A DNA stretch of 64,000 nucleotides from Alistipes montrealensis (GTDB taxonomy: Bacteria; Bacteroidota; Bacteroidia; Bacteroidales; Rikenellaceae), in assembly GCF_018362775.1 (NCBI RefSeq), contig NZ_JAGYXY010000006.1, forward strand, positions 79,106 through 143,105. Reading direction: 5' to 3'. The notes beneath the pieces are model-generated. The model had not been told where the DNA came from. It did not search any database and saw nothing but the letters and a program-made list of their open reading frames with translations. Positions within the stretch are counted from its first letter, which is position 1. Each line of letters begins with the position of its first letter. This document shows, in pieces, positions 8,224 through 16,260 of the stretch. Made by a program: the position numbers and the translations under genes.

Positions 8224-9198
8224 ATGAATCAATTCGGACATAATTTCCGGCTCGCCATCTGGGGAGAGTCGCACGGACACCAAATCGGCATTTCGCTGGA
8301 CGGCATTCCGGCAGGCATTCCGCTCTCGGAGGAAGATTTCGCCGAAGACCTCGCACGGCGCCGCAGCGGAGCCCCGGGGACCACGCCGCGGCGCGAACCC
8401 GACGTGCCGCAGATCGTGTCGGGCCTCTACAACGGCCACACGACGGGTGCTCCGCTGACCATCGAGTTCGCCAACACCAATACCCACTCGCAGGACTATT
8501 CGACCGTCATGCGCCACTACCGGCCTTCGCACGCCGACCTGGTGGCTTACCATAAATTCGCCGGATTCAACGACCCGCGCGGGGGCGGGCATTTCTCGGC
8601 GCGCCTCACCGTGGCGCTGGTCGCCGCGGGTGTGGTGGCCAAGAAGGTATTGCCGGCAGGCGTACAGTTCGCGACCCGGCTGACCGAGATCGGCGGCTGC
8701 ACCGACCCCGAACGGTTCAACGAAGTACTGCACGCCGCAACAGCCGACCGCGACTCGGTGGGCGGCATCGTCGAATGCCGCGTTTCGGGAGTGCCCCTCG
8801 GATTGGGACAACCCTTCTTCGATTCGGCCGAAAGCCTGATCGCCCATATGCTGTTCGCCGTACCGGCGGTCAAGGGGGTCGAGTTCGGCAGCGGATTCGC
8901 CGGGGCCCGCCTGCGCGGTTCGCAGAATAACGACTGCTTCGTCGACTGCGACGGTACGACGACGACGAACAACGCCGGAGGCATCAACGGCGGCATCACC
9001 AACGGCAACGAAATCGTGGTCCGCGCGGCGCTGAAACCCACACCGAGCATCGGCCGCGAACAGATAACCTACAACCTGGCGACAAACAAGGTCGAGCCGC
9101 TGGAAATCCACGGCCGCCACGATGTCTGCGTCGCCCTGCGCGGCGCGGTGGTCGTCGAAGCCGCCGTAGCCATCGCGCTGGCCGACTTTATCCGCTGA
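8224..9198 (+). CDS. aroC: Chorismate synthase, short form
   Basis: This 324-aa FMN-dependent enzyme converts EPSP to chorismate, the last common step to aromatic amino acids. Signatures seen: GESHGHQIGISLDGIPAGI near the N-terminus, RPSHAD, the glycine-rich FNDPRGGGHFSARLT, GGINGGITNGNEI and GRHDVCVALRGAVVVEA. It is about 30 residues shorter than the usual 350-360 and uses HFSARLT where the classic form has RSSARET. Both features are typical of the short chorismate synthases I know from Clostridia, so the gene may be of transferred origin (inference). The ATG at 8224 is the first that fits the N-terminal signature. Its TGA overlaps the prmC start. Confidence 0.95.
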   Translation: MNQFGHNFRLAIWGESHGHQIGISLDGIPAGIPLSEEDFAEDLARRRSGAPGTTPRREPDVPQIVSGLYNGHTTGAPLTIEFANTNTHSQDYSTVMRHYRPSHADLVAYHKFAGFNDPRGGGHFSARLTVALVAAGVVAKKVLPAGVQFATRLTEIGGCTDPERFNEVLHAATADRDSVGGIVECRVSGVPLGLGQPFFDSAESLIAHMLFAVPAVKGVEFGSGFAGARLRGSQNNDCFVDCDGTTTTNNAGGINGGITNGNEIVVRAALKPTPSIGREQITYNLATNKVEPLEIHGRHDVCVALRGAVVVEAAVAIALADFIR

Positions 9199-10037
9199 TG
9201 ACGCGCCGGGAGACCATCGACTCTCTGGCCGCACGGCTCACAGGGCTTTACGACGCACGCGAAGCCCGCAGCATCGCGCTGGCCGCCGTAGCCGAGCTTT
9301 CGGGACTCACGCCGTCGGCGCTGCTGACCGATCCGGAGGCGGAACTCGCCGTCGGGGGATTGGCCGGGGCCGAAGCGCAGCTTGTGTCCGGGAAACCCCT
9401 GCAATACGTCGTCGGATATACGGAATTCTACGGCCGCCGCTTTGCCGTACGCGAAGGGGTATTGATTCCGCGTCCCGAGACCGAAGAGCTCGTCGACTGG
9501 GTTCTGCGCAACGAACAGGCAGCCCAAAGAGTGCTGGATGTCGGAACGGGAAGCGGCTGTATCGCAGCGTCGCTGGCCCTGGGACTGCCCGGGGCAGCGG
9601 TTTTCGCCGCCGACATTTCGGACGATGCGCTGGCCGTCGCCGCGGAGAATTTCCGGGCGCTGGGCGCAAACGTGGCGCTCCGCAAGGCGGATGCGCTCGG
9701 AGGACTGGCCGAGGCCTTTCCGGAGCGTTTCGACGTGATCGTGTCGAATCCGCCCTATGTTCCCGAGAGCGACCGCGCGGCGATGCACACCAATGTCCGC
9801 GACCACGAACCCGCCCTGGCGCTGTTCGTGCCGGACGACGATGCGATCCGCTTCTACCGCGCCATTGCGCGGGCGGGACGGCAGATGCTGCGCGAAGGTG
9901 GAAGGCTCTATTTCGAGATTTACGAACGCGCCGCAGAGGAGATCGCCTGCATGCTCGGCGCCGAAGGATATACCGACACCGAGGTCCGCACGGACCTCTT
10001 CGGAAAACCCCGCATGGTATGCAGCCGGATGAACTGA
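9198..10037 (+). CDS. prmC: Peptide chain release factor N5-glutamine methyltransferase PrmC
   Basis: This 279-aa protein methylates the GGQ glutamine of release factors RF1/RF2, which speeds translation termination. It shows the N-terminal helical domain, the LIPRPETEELV motif, the SAM-binding DVGTGSG (114-120) and the catalytic NPPY (184-187). The ATG shares its A with the TGA of aroC, so translation is probably coupled. Its 3' end overlaps recX by 19 bases. Confidence 0.95.
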   Translation: MTRRETIDSLAARLTGLYDAREARSIALAAVAELSGLTPSALLTDPEAELAVGGLAGAEAQLVSGKPLQYVVGYTEFYGRRFAVREGVLIPRPETEELVDWVLRNEQAAQRVLDVGTGSGCIAASLALGLPGAAVFAADISDDALAVAAENFRALGANVALRKADALGGLAEAFPERFDVIVSNPPYVPESDRAAMHTNVRDHEPALALFVPDDDAIRFYRAIARAGRQMLREGGRLYFEIYERAAEEIACMLGAEGYTDTEVRTDLFGKPRMVCSRMN

Positions 10038-10531
10038 AGAAAAAACGTACCAAAACGCCCGACGAGGCGCTTGCTTCGCTGATGCGCCTCTGCGCCCGCG
10101 CCGAGAAGTCGGAGGGCGACGCACGGCGGCTGATGCGCGGCTGGGGACTGGCGGAGCGCGATGCGCAGCAGGTGCTCGACCGACTGCTCCGCGACCGGTT
10201 CATCGACGACAACCGCTATGCCGAGGCCTTCGTGCGGGAAAAACTGCGGCTGAGCGGCTGGGGCGAATACAAAATCCGCACGGCCCTGCAACGCAAAGGG
10301 GTTCGCAAGGAGACGATCGACGCGGCACTGTCGCAGGCCGACCGTTCGGGCATGGGGGAACGGCTCGCGCAGCAACTCTGCCGCAAGGCCCGGACGGTGA
10401 AATACGCCACGCAATACGAATTGAAAACCAAATTGATACGCTACGGGCTTTCGCTCGGGTACGACTACGAGGCCGTTCTGGACGCCGCCTCGGCAATGGT
10501 CAGGGAGACGGATAGATGCGACGACTTTTAA
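10019..10531 (+). CDS. recX: Regulatory protein RecX
   Basis: This 170-aa, very basic, all-helical protein binds RecA filaments and modulates their activity. It shows the three-helix repeat pattern of RecX: LLRDRFIDDNRYAEAFVREKLR, then GEYKIRTALQRKGV, then a C-terminal repeat. The ATG at 10019 lies inside the last codons of prmC, so the two genes overlap by 19 bases. The 3' end in turn overlaps the M23 peptidase gene by 16 bases. recA itself is not in this window. Confidence 0.9.
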   Translation: MQPDELKKKRTKTPDEALASLMRLCARAEKSEGDARRLMRGWGLAERDAQQVLDRLLRDRFIDDNRYAEAFVREKLRLSGWGEYKIRTALQRKGVRKETIDAALSQADRSGMGERLAQQLCRKARTVKYATQYELKTKLIRYGLSLGYDYEAVLDAASAMVRETDRCDDF

Positions 10532-12246
10532 CACTGTTCTTATTTACGACAATCAGCTTCGGGGCGAGGGGACAACAACTCGATCCCGAAGCGTATATTT
10601 ATCCCCTGCGGGATTTGAAACAACGGCTCTACTCGGCCAATTTCGGCGAAATACGCCCGGGGCATTTCCATGCGGGCGTGGACATCAAGACCGACGGCGA
10701 GGAAGGCAAACCGGTCGTGACTGCGGCCGACGGCTATGTTTCGCGCATAGTGCTGCAGGCGGCCGGATTCGGACGCGCTGTCTACGTCACGCAGAAAAAC
10801 GGCACGACGGCTGTCTACGGCCACCTGCAACGTTTCCGCGACGACATCGAGGAGCACGTGCGCAAGGAGCGTTACGCACGCCGTTCGAACAGCGTAAACC
10901 TCTGGTTCGGAGCCGGGACATGGCCCGTGAAGCAGGGCGATGTAGTGGCCTACTCGGGCGACAGCGGTTCGTCGGGCGGCCCGCACCTCCATTACGAAAT
11001 CCGCGACACGAAAACCCAGCGGCTCTACAACCTCGTCCGCGAAGGAATCATACGCCCCAAAGACAACCTGCCGCCCCGCATCATGCGCCTGCATTATATC
11101 GAAGTCGACACCGTGCAGGGCGTACCGGTCCACAGCGCCCCGGAGAGTTATGCCGTGGTACGCACGGCCGAAGGCCGCTACCGCCTGACGCACGACGGCC
11201 CCGTCGGCACGGGCCGCAAGGGTTACTTCGTGGCGGAAGTCACCGACCGCCGCAACGATGTCTGGAACACCTTCGGGGTGTGGCGCGTGACGGCATTCGT
11301 GGACGGCGTCCCCCGATCCGAATTCCGCATGGACGGTTTTACGTACGACATGTCGCGTTACAGCGACGCCGTGAGTTACTACCCCATACAACTCGATTCG
11401 CGCAACGAGGCGATTCGCCTGGCGCAGTTGGCCGGAGCGCCCGACAGTTTCTATCCGGTGATGGAGGAGCGCGGGCTGGTGCGCACGGCCGAAGGCGAGG
11501 TGCGCCGCATCCGCATCGAGGCCGAAGACGACTGCGGCAACTGCTCGACGCTGGAATTTTCCGTCCGCGGACGCGCCGGGGAGTTCCGCGCCGGAGCCGA
11601 CACAACAGCCGTAACGGTATGGCCCGGCCGGGCGTCGACCGTGCGTATCAGCGGCGAAGCGGAGGTCCGCATTCCCGCAGGAGCGATCTACGAACCGATC
11701 TTTGTCCGCCCCGGGCTCGGGGAGGCCCCGCAGGCAGTATCGGGTTTGGTGGTCCTCTCGCCCGCCTACCACCTTTTCGATCACACTACGCCCCTGTTCC
11801 GGTCGGTGGAGGTCAGCGTGCGCACCCGCATACCGCGGCAGTTCCAGTTGCAGGCCCAGTTGGCTGTGCGCACACGCAAAGGAACGCTGGTGTCCGCCGG
11901 GGGCAGATACGCCGACAACGCCGTAACCGCCCCGGTACGCACGGCCGGCGACCTGGTGGTCGTGGCCGATACGCTCCGGCCCGTGGTCTGTCCGCTCTTC
12001 GCCGAAGGCACAGACCTCACCAAAGCCGACGGAGTGCGGTTCCGGGCTTCGGACAACTTCTCGGGCATCGCTTCGTGGACGCTGCAAATCGACGGCGAGT
12101 GGGTTCCCTGCGACCGATTCCCGATGAAAGGAACGCTGGTTCACCTTTTCGACGCCCCGGCACAGCGGCGTACGCACACCGTGCGGCTTTCAGTCGCCGA
12201 CGGATGCGGAAATACAACGCATTTTGAAGGAACATTTTACCGCTGA
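10516..12246 (+). CDS. Secreted M23 (LytM-type) peptidase with large C-terminal region
   Basis: This 576-aa protein has a signal peptide (about residues 1-20, ending ARGQ) and an M23 zinc endopeptidase domain at about 40-165. The metal and catalytic residues are intact: H52 and D56 (HAGVD), YGHL at 101-104, and HLH at 157-159. Such enzymes cut peptide crosslinks in peptidoglycan or are regulators of such enzymes. The remaining 400 residues are beta-rich with repeated Asp-Thr and DNFSGIASW-like stretches resembling Ig-like folds; their role is unknown. The start overlaps recX by 16 bases, so it is likely the last gene of the lptB operon. No obvious terminator follows. Confidence 0.9.
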   Translation: MRRLLTLFLFTTISFGARGQQLDPEAYIYPLRDLKQRLYSANFGEIRPGHFHAGVDIKTDGEEGKPVVTAADGYVSRIVLQAAGFGRAVYVTQKNGTTAVYGHLQRFRDDIEEHVRKERYARRSNSVNLWFGAGTWPVKQGDVVAYSGDSGSSGGPHLHYEIRDTKTQRLYNLVREGIIRPKDNLPPRIMRLHYIEVDTVQGVPVHSAPESYAVVRTAEGRYRLTHDGPVGTGRKGYFVAEVTDRRNDVWNTFGVWRVTAFVDGVPRSEFRMDGFTYDMSRYSDAVSYYPIQLDSRNEAIRLAQLAGAPDSFYPVMEERGLVRTAEGEVRRIRIEAEDDCGNCSTLEFSVRGRAGEFRAGADTTAVTVWPGRASTVRISGEAEVRIPAGAIYEPIFVRPGLGEAPQAVSGLVVLSPAYHLFDHTTPLFRSVEVSVRTRIPRQFQLQAQLAVRTRKGTLVSAGGRYADNAVTAPVRTAGDLVVVADTLRPVVCPLFAEGTDLTKADGVRFRASDNFSGIASWTLQIDGEWVPCDRFPMKGTLVHLFDAPAQRRTHTVRLSVADGCGNTTHFEGTFYR

Positions 12247-12273
12247 CGAACGAAGTTTTCGGGAAATATTTCC

Positions 12274-12281
12274 TATATTTG
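12274..12281 (+). promoter_or_regulatory. -7 box (TATATTTG) of the receiver gene
   Basis: A perfect TAnnTTTG box 23 bases before the ATG at 12305, separating this gene from the lptB run upstream. Confidence 0.65.
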
Positions 12282-12304
12282 CACTGATTGCAATGTAGCG
12301 TATA

Positions 12305-12688
12305 ATGACAGACAATAACACAACCGAGCGCAAGCCGCTGATCCTGATTGCAGAAGACGTGGAAAGCAATTACAAATTGCTGGAAATAATTCTCAAGAAA
12401 GAGTACGACCTGATTTGGGCGAAGAACGGTAAGGAGGCTGTGGAGTATGCTCTCTCACAAAATCCGGACGCCGTGCTGATGGATATTAAAATGCCCGTTA
12501 TGGACGGTATCGAAGCCCTGAAGGAGATTCGTACCCACACGGACAAGCTGCCCGTCATCATGCAGACGGCGTATGCTTTCGACACCGACCGGCGCATTGC
12601 CGAAGAGGCCGGCTGCAACGGATTCATCACCAAGCCCGTCATGCCGCGCGAACTGAAAATGTACCTCGACAAGTACCTCACGAAATAG
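12305..12688 (+). CDS. Single-domain response regulator (CheY-like receiver)
   Basis: This 127-aa protein is a bare receiver domain with no output domain. The phosphoacceptor is D60 (VLMDIKMPVMDG); the acidic pocket is E17-D18 rather than Asp-Asp, the Lys is K110 (FITKP), and the switch region reads MQTAYAF. It is closest to the receiver domains usually fused to hybrid kinases in Bacteroidetes. It has its own promoter and terminator and lies 103 bases upstream of two membrane histidine kinase genes without a DNA-binding regulator, so it is a natural candidate partner for them (inference). Confidence 0.88.
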   Translation: MTDNNTTERKPLILIAEDVESNYKLLEIILKKEYDLIWAKNGKEAVEYALSQNPDAVLMDIKMPVMDGIEALKEIRTHTDKLPVIMQTAYAFDTDRRIAEEAGCNGFITKPVMPRELKMYLDKYLTK

Positions 12689-12715
12689 GGTCACGATCCT
12701 ATTCAAGGCATACTG

Positions 12716-12746
12716 CGGGCCGGAAAGTTTGTCCGGTCCGTTTTAT
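12716..12746 (+). terminator. Terminator of the receiver gene
   Basis: A 9-bp GC-rich stem (CGGGCCGGA with TCCGGTCCG, one G-T pair), loop of 7, then TTTTATT. Confidence 0.65.
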
Positions 12747-12791
12747 TCACCACCCAAAAGTTGCGTATCGGCCGTTACGGCTGTTTTATAA

Positions 12792-14876
12792 ATGCCCCGT
12801 CTCCGGAAAATACTCCTTGCAATCGGCATGCTGTCGGGCACTTGTCTGAATGCAACTACCTACCAGCAGGTGTCGGACAGTCTCCAGCATGTGCTCGCCT
12901 ATACGGCCGATCCCGGGAAACGGGTGGAGTTGCTGCTCGACCTGAAAGACCTCAACGAAGATTCGAACCTCAACCTGGCCTATTCGATCCAGCTTTTCCG
13001 CGAAGCGGCAACCATCCGCGACACCTATGCCATGACGGCTGCAACCGTGCCTATCCTGGTGCAGTATGCCCCCTATCCCGAAAAAACCGATTCGCTCAAC
13101 TATTATGTCCGCGAATTGCGGGAGCTGACACCCGGAACGCCGGAAGAGGGCATGGACGCCTATGCCGAAATGTCGATCTCCTATTACCGGCTGAACAGCG
13201 AATACGACGAGGAGAAAGCGCTTCGGCTGGCCCACGAGATCGACGCATGGTGCAACGACGACTCCGCACATCGGGACAACATTTACCACCGGGTCAAGAG
13301 GCTCTTGCTCAAGGGCCATGCGGGAATCACGATCGGCTATTACGAAAAGGGAATCAAGTCAGCCTATATCCCCCAGACGAAAATCTGGGAGGAGGCTTAC
13401 GAACTGACGCGGCAAATGCCCGAACTGCTCGTGCGCAAGAATTTCGCCAACCTGGTATATTTCCTGCTCAGCGGGGCCTACAACCAGGCCCGCGACTACG
13501 ACAACCAAGTAAGGCTGACCACGGATTACATCGCCCTGATAGACTCCTACTACGCCATGGAGGACCAGTTGCAGCGCCGCCCCTATCTCTACCGCGACAA
13601 CAGCTACGTGAACCCCTACCGGCAGCTTATCCGCTGCTCGATCAACATCGAGCGCGACGACCTGCTGGAAAAAAATTTCGCCGAGTTCCGGGACCGTATG
13701 CTCAACGCCGAAGGCGAAAACCTCGTGCGGAACAAGACCTATGTTTACGAACTGGGCTACCTCTGGAACGGAATCCGGGGCCACTACGACCAGAGCATCC
13801 TCTACTGCGACTCGCTGCTCACGATGATCGACCAGGGCAAAGGCTATTTCCGGATGAACCCCTCGAAAATCTACCAGGTCAACCGGGACCGCAGCGTAAT
13901 GCTATACCGCGCAGGACGTTACGACGAATCGTACGATTCCTACGAACGTACGGCTGCGGTGCAGGATTCGATTTTCAGCGCCGAACGCCGCGAGCGGAGC
14001 GAGACCATCCGCCGTCGTCACGACATGGACCGGCTCAAGCTCGCCGAGACCCATGGCCTGATTCGCAACCGTGCGGCGGTGATCTTCTCATTTGTCGCCA
14101 TCGGCATCCTGCTGATCGGCACGGGCGTCTACTTCACCGTCGCACTGCGCCGCAACCGCCGCCTGCAAGCCGACATCGCACGGCACAACCGCAAAGCAAA
14201 GGAGAGCGAGCACATGAAATCGATCTTCATCAGCACGATTTGCCGGGGCATCGGGCAACCGCTGGACACCCTCGACCAGACGGCGCAGAAACTGATGCTC
14301 GCCGACACCGGGATAGAAACGCGGCTGGAGATGCTCGGCTCTATCCGCGAAAACACCGACCTGCTGCTCTCGACGCTCGACAACATGCTCGAAGCCGCCA
14401 ACCTCGACAGCCTGACCGACCAACTGCAGCTCGAAGAGACCGACATCGACGAATTGTGCCGCGCAGAACTGCTCACGGCCTCGCGCCTGCAACACGGCAG
14501 CGAAGTCGAGTACCGGATCGAAACGCCGGGAACACGGTGCATCGTACGCACGCACGCCCAGTACTTTTCATTCGTAGTCCGCGCACTGCTCGACAACGCC
14601 GCAAAATTCACTTCCTCAGGCAACATCACGCTCCGTTACGAAACCGACCCTGCCGCCAATATGCTCCAGGTCTCGGTGACCGATACGGGCTGCGGAATCG
14701 CCCCCGAACGGCAGGTGGAGATTTTCCGTCCACTGGCCGACGGACCGGTGGCGTCGCGCGGCCTGAGCCTCTCGCTCTGCCGCATCATCGCCGAACACCT
14801 CCGCGGCTCGATACGTCTCGACTCGGCCTATACCGCAGGGGCACGGTTCATCTTCACAATCCCCCTGAAGCCATGA
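12792..14876 (+). CDS. Membrane histidine-kinase-like protein without the catalytic His (pseudokinase)
   Basis: This 694-aa protein has an N-terminal signal, a periplasmic all-helical sensor region of about 400 residues (TPR-like), a TM helix at about 429-451, a DHp-like helix pair and an HATPase_c domain. At the H-box the sequence reads STICRGIGQPLDTL: R485 stands where the kinase encoded next has H233 (SICHEVRTPLNSI), and the Glu after it is Gly. It therefore cannot autophosphorylate in the normal way. The ATP lid keeps an N-box (LLDNAAKF) and G1 (DTGCGIAP), but the G2 box is altered (RGLSLSL). Its TGA overlaps the ATG of the intact kinase, so a heterodimeric or regulatory role is likely (inference). 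Confidence 0.85.
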   Translation: MPRLRKILLAIGMLSGTCLNATTYQQVSDSLQHVLAYTADPGKRVELLLDLKDLNEDSNLNLAYSIQLFREAATIRDTYAMTAATVPILVQYAPYPEKTDSLNYYVRELRELTPGTPEEGMDAYAEMSISYYRLNSEYDEEKALRLAHEIDAWCNDDSAHRDNIYHRVKRLLLKGHAGITIGYYEKGIKSAYIPQTKIWEEAYELTRQMPELLVRKNFANLVYFLLSGAYNQARDYDNQVRLTTDYIALIDSYYAMEDQLQRRPYLYRDNSYVNPYRQLIRCSINIERDDLLEKNFAEFRDRMLNAEGENLVRNKTYVYELGYLWNGIRGHYDQSILYCDSLLTMIDQGKGYFRMNPSKIYQVNRDRSVMLYRAGRYDESYDSYERTAAVQDSIFSAERRERSETIRRRHDMDRLKLAETHGLIRNRAAVIFSFVAIGILLIGTGVYFTVALRRNRRLQADIARHNRKAKESEHMKSIFISTICRGIGQPLDTLDQTAQKLMLADTGIETRLEMLGSIRENTDLLLSTLDNMLEAANLDSLTDQLQLEETDIDELCRAELLTASRLQHGSEVEYRIETPGTRCIVRTHAQYFSFVVRALLDNAAKFTSSGNITLRYETDPAANMLQVSVTDTGCGIAPERQVEIFRPLADGPVASRGLSLSLCRIIAEHLRGSIRLDSAYTAGARFIFTIPLKP

Positions 14877-16201
14877 CGAGCCGCATCCGATCCTTAATTG
14901 CGTCAGCGGTGCTGGCCCTGCTGACCCTGACGGCCTGTCCGCACAGGGCTGCGGCGCAGCCGTGGCTTCCCGAAGACAACGACAACGGATTCGGCGGCAA
15001 ACCCGGCATGCACCTCTTCCTGCCCAGCCGATTCATCAAGTCGATCCGCGAGGACCGGCTGACCATGGCCCGCACCCGCTACTTCCAGGCCGCCTACCGC
15101 AAAGCGGTCAACCGCGGCGAATACATCCGCGCGCTGGCCTACACCGATTCGCTGATCTACCTTGCCGAGCACCGCCCTATTCCCGGCGTCCGACCCACGG
15201 TATGCTACCAGAAACGCGCCTGGATGCTCCACAACCTCAACCGTAACGAAGAGGCCTCAGCGGCTTACGAACGAGCCGTGAAGGTCCGCAATTCGGCCAT
15301 GCACCTCGAACAGACCGAGGCCCTGCGCGAAATGCAGGCTTCGTACGAACTGGACCGGCTGGCCCTGGACAAAGCGCTGCTGACGGCCCGCCACCACAAG
15401 ATAGCCCTCATTTCACTGCTTCTCCTGCTTATGGCCGTAGCCGTAGCCGTGGCGTTCGTCTACGCAAGCAACCGCCGCACGAAACGGCTCCAGCAGGAAT
15501 TGCTGCGACAAATGGAGCAGGGACACAAAAGCGAGGAGAAGAAGACGGCCTTCATCAACTCGATCTGCCACGAAGTCCGCACGCCGCTCAACAGCATCGC
15601 CGGATTCTCGGAACTACTGTGCACGGAGGAGGTGTCGCCCGAAGCACACGGCCAATACTGCGAAATCATCCACGAAAGCCGCCGGCAACTGCGCTACCTG
15701 TTCGACGACATGCTCGAAGTGGCGCAACTCGAAAACCTGTCCGAACCGCTGCCGCGCAGTTACCTCGACCTCTGCGCCCTGTGCCGCTCGCAACTGCGCG
15801 CCATGAAAATCCGCTGCCCGAAGATCGGACTGGTCTACACCGACGGCATCCCCGCCGAACAGATCGCCATGGTCACCAGCGAAAAATACCTCGGCATTCT
15901 GCTCGCGGCGCTGCTCGGAAATGCCTACAAGTTTACCCGGCAGGGCGAAATCCGCCTCGAATGCGGTCGTGAAGGAGACGAACGGGTATACATCGCCGTA
16001 ACGGACTCCGGATGCGGAATCCCGCCCGAAAAATACGACGAGGTATTCGAACGCTTCACCAAGCTCGATCCCTTCAGCCAGGGCAACGGACTGGGGCTTT
16101 ACCTCTGCCGCCTGATCGTCCGCCACCTGGGCGGCGAAATCCGCATCGACCCGCAATACACCGAAGGGACGCGCGTCGTAGTCGTCCTGCCGCGAAAATA
16201 G
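14873..16201 (+). CDS. Membrane sensor histidine kinase
   Basis: This 442-aa protein has an N-terminal signal (about 1-29), a short periplasmic helical region, a TM helix at about 176-198, then a complete HisKA/HATPase_c module: H-box SICHEVRTPLN with H233, N-box LLGNAYKFT, G1 DSGCGIPP, F-box (ERFTKLDPF) and G2 GNGLGLYLC. It carries no receiver or output domain. The ATG overlaps the stop of the His-less kinase gene (ATGA at 14873-14876), which implies coupled, near-stoichiometric synthesis. A bidirectional terminator follows. A partner regulator could be the receiver encoded at 12305. Confidence 0.9.
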   Translation: MTSRIRSLIASAVLALLTLTACPHRAAAQPWLPEDNDNGFGGKPGMHLFLPSRFIKSIREDRLTMARTRYFQAAYRKAVNRGEYIRALAYTDSLIYLAEHRPIPGVRPTVCYQKRAWMLHNLNRNEEASAAYERAVKVRNSAMHLEQTEALREMQASYELDRLALDKALLTARHHKIALISLLLLLMAVAVAVAFVYASNRRTKRLQQELLRQMEQGHKSEEKKTAFINSICHEVRTPLNSIAGFSELLCTEEVSPEAHGQYCEIIHESRRQLRYLFDDMLEVAQLENLSEPLPRSYLDLCALCRSQLRAMKIRCPKIGLVYTDGIPAEQIAMVTSEKYLGILLAALLGNAYKFTRQGEIRLECGREGDERVYIAVTDSGCGIPPEKYDEVFERFTKLDPFSQGNGLGLYLCRLIVRHLGGEIRIDPQYTEGTRVVVVLPRK

Positions 16202-16213
16202 GCCGAATCAGCT

Positions 16214-16246
16214 AAAAAAACGGGGTCCGTTGGGACCCCGTTTTTC
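16214..16246. terminator. Bidirectional terminator between convergent genes
   Basis: Stem CGGGGTCC/GGACCCCG with a 4-base loop, flanked by seven A on the left and five T on the right. It can serve the kinase operon (+) and the DUF3857 operon (-). Confidence 0.9.
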
Positions 16247-16260
16247 AAATGCAGGCTTCC

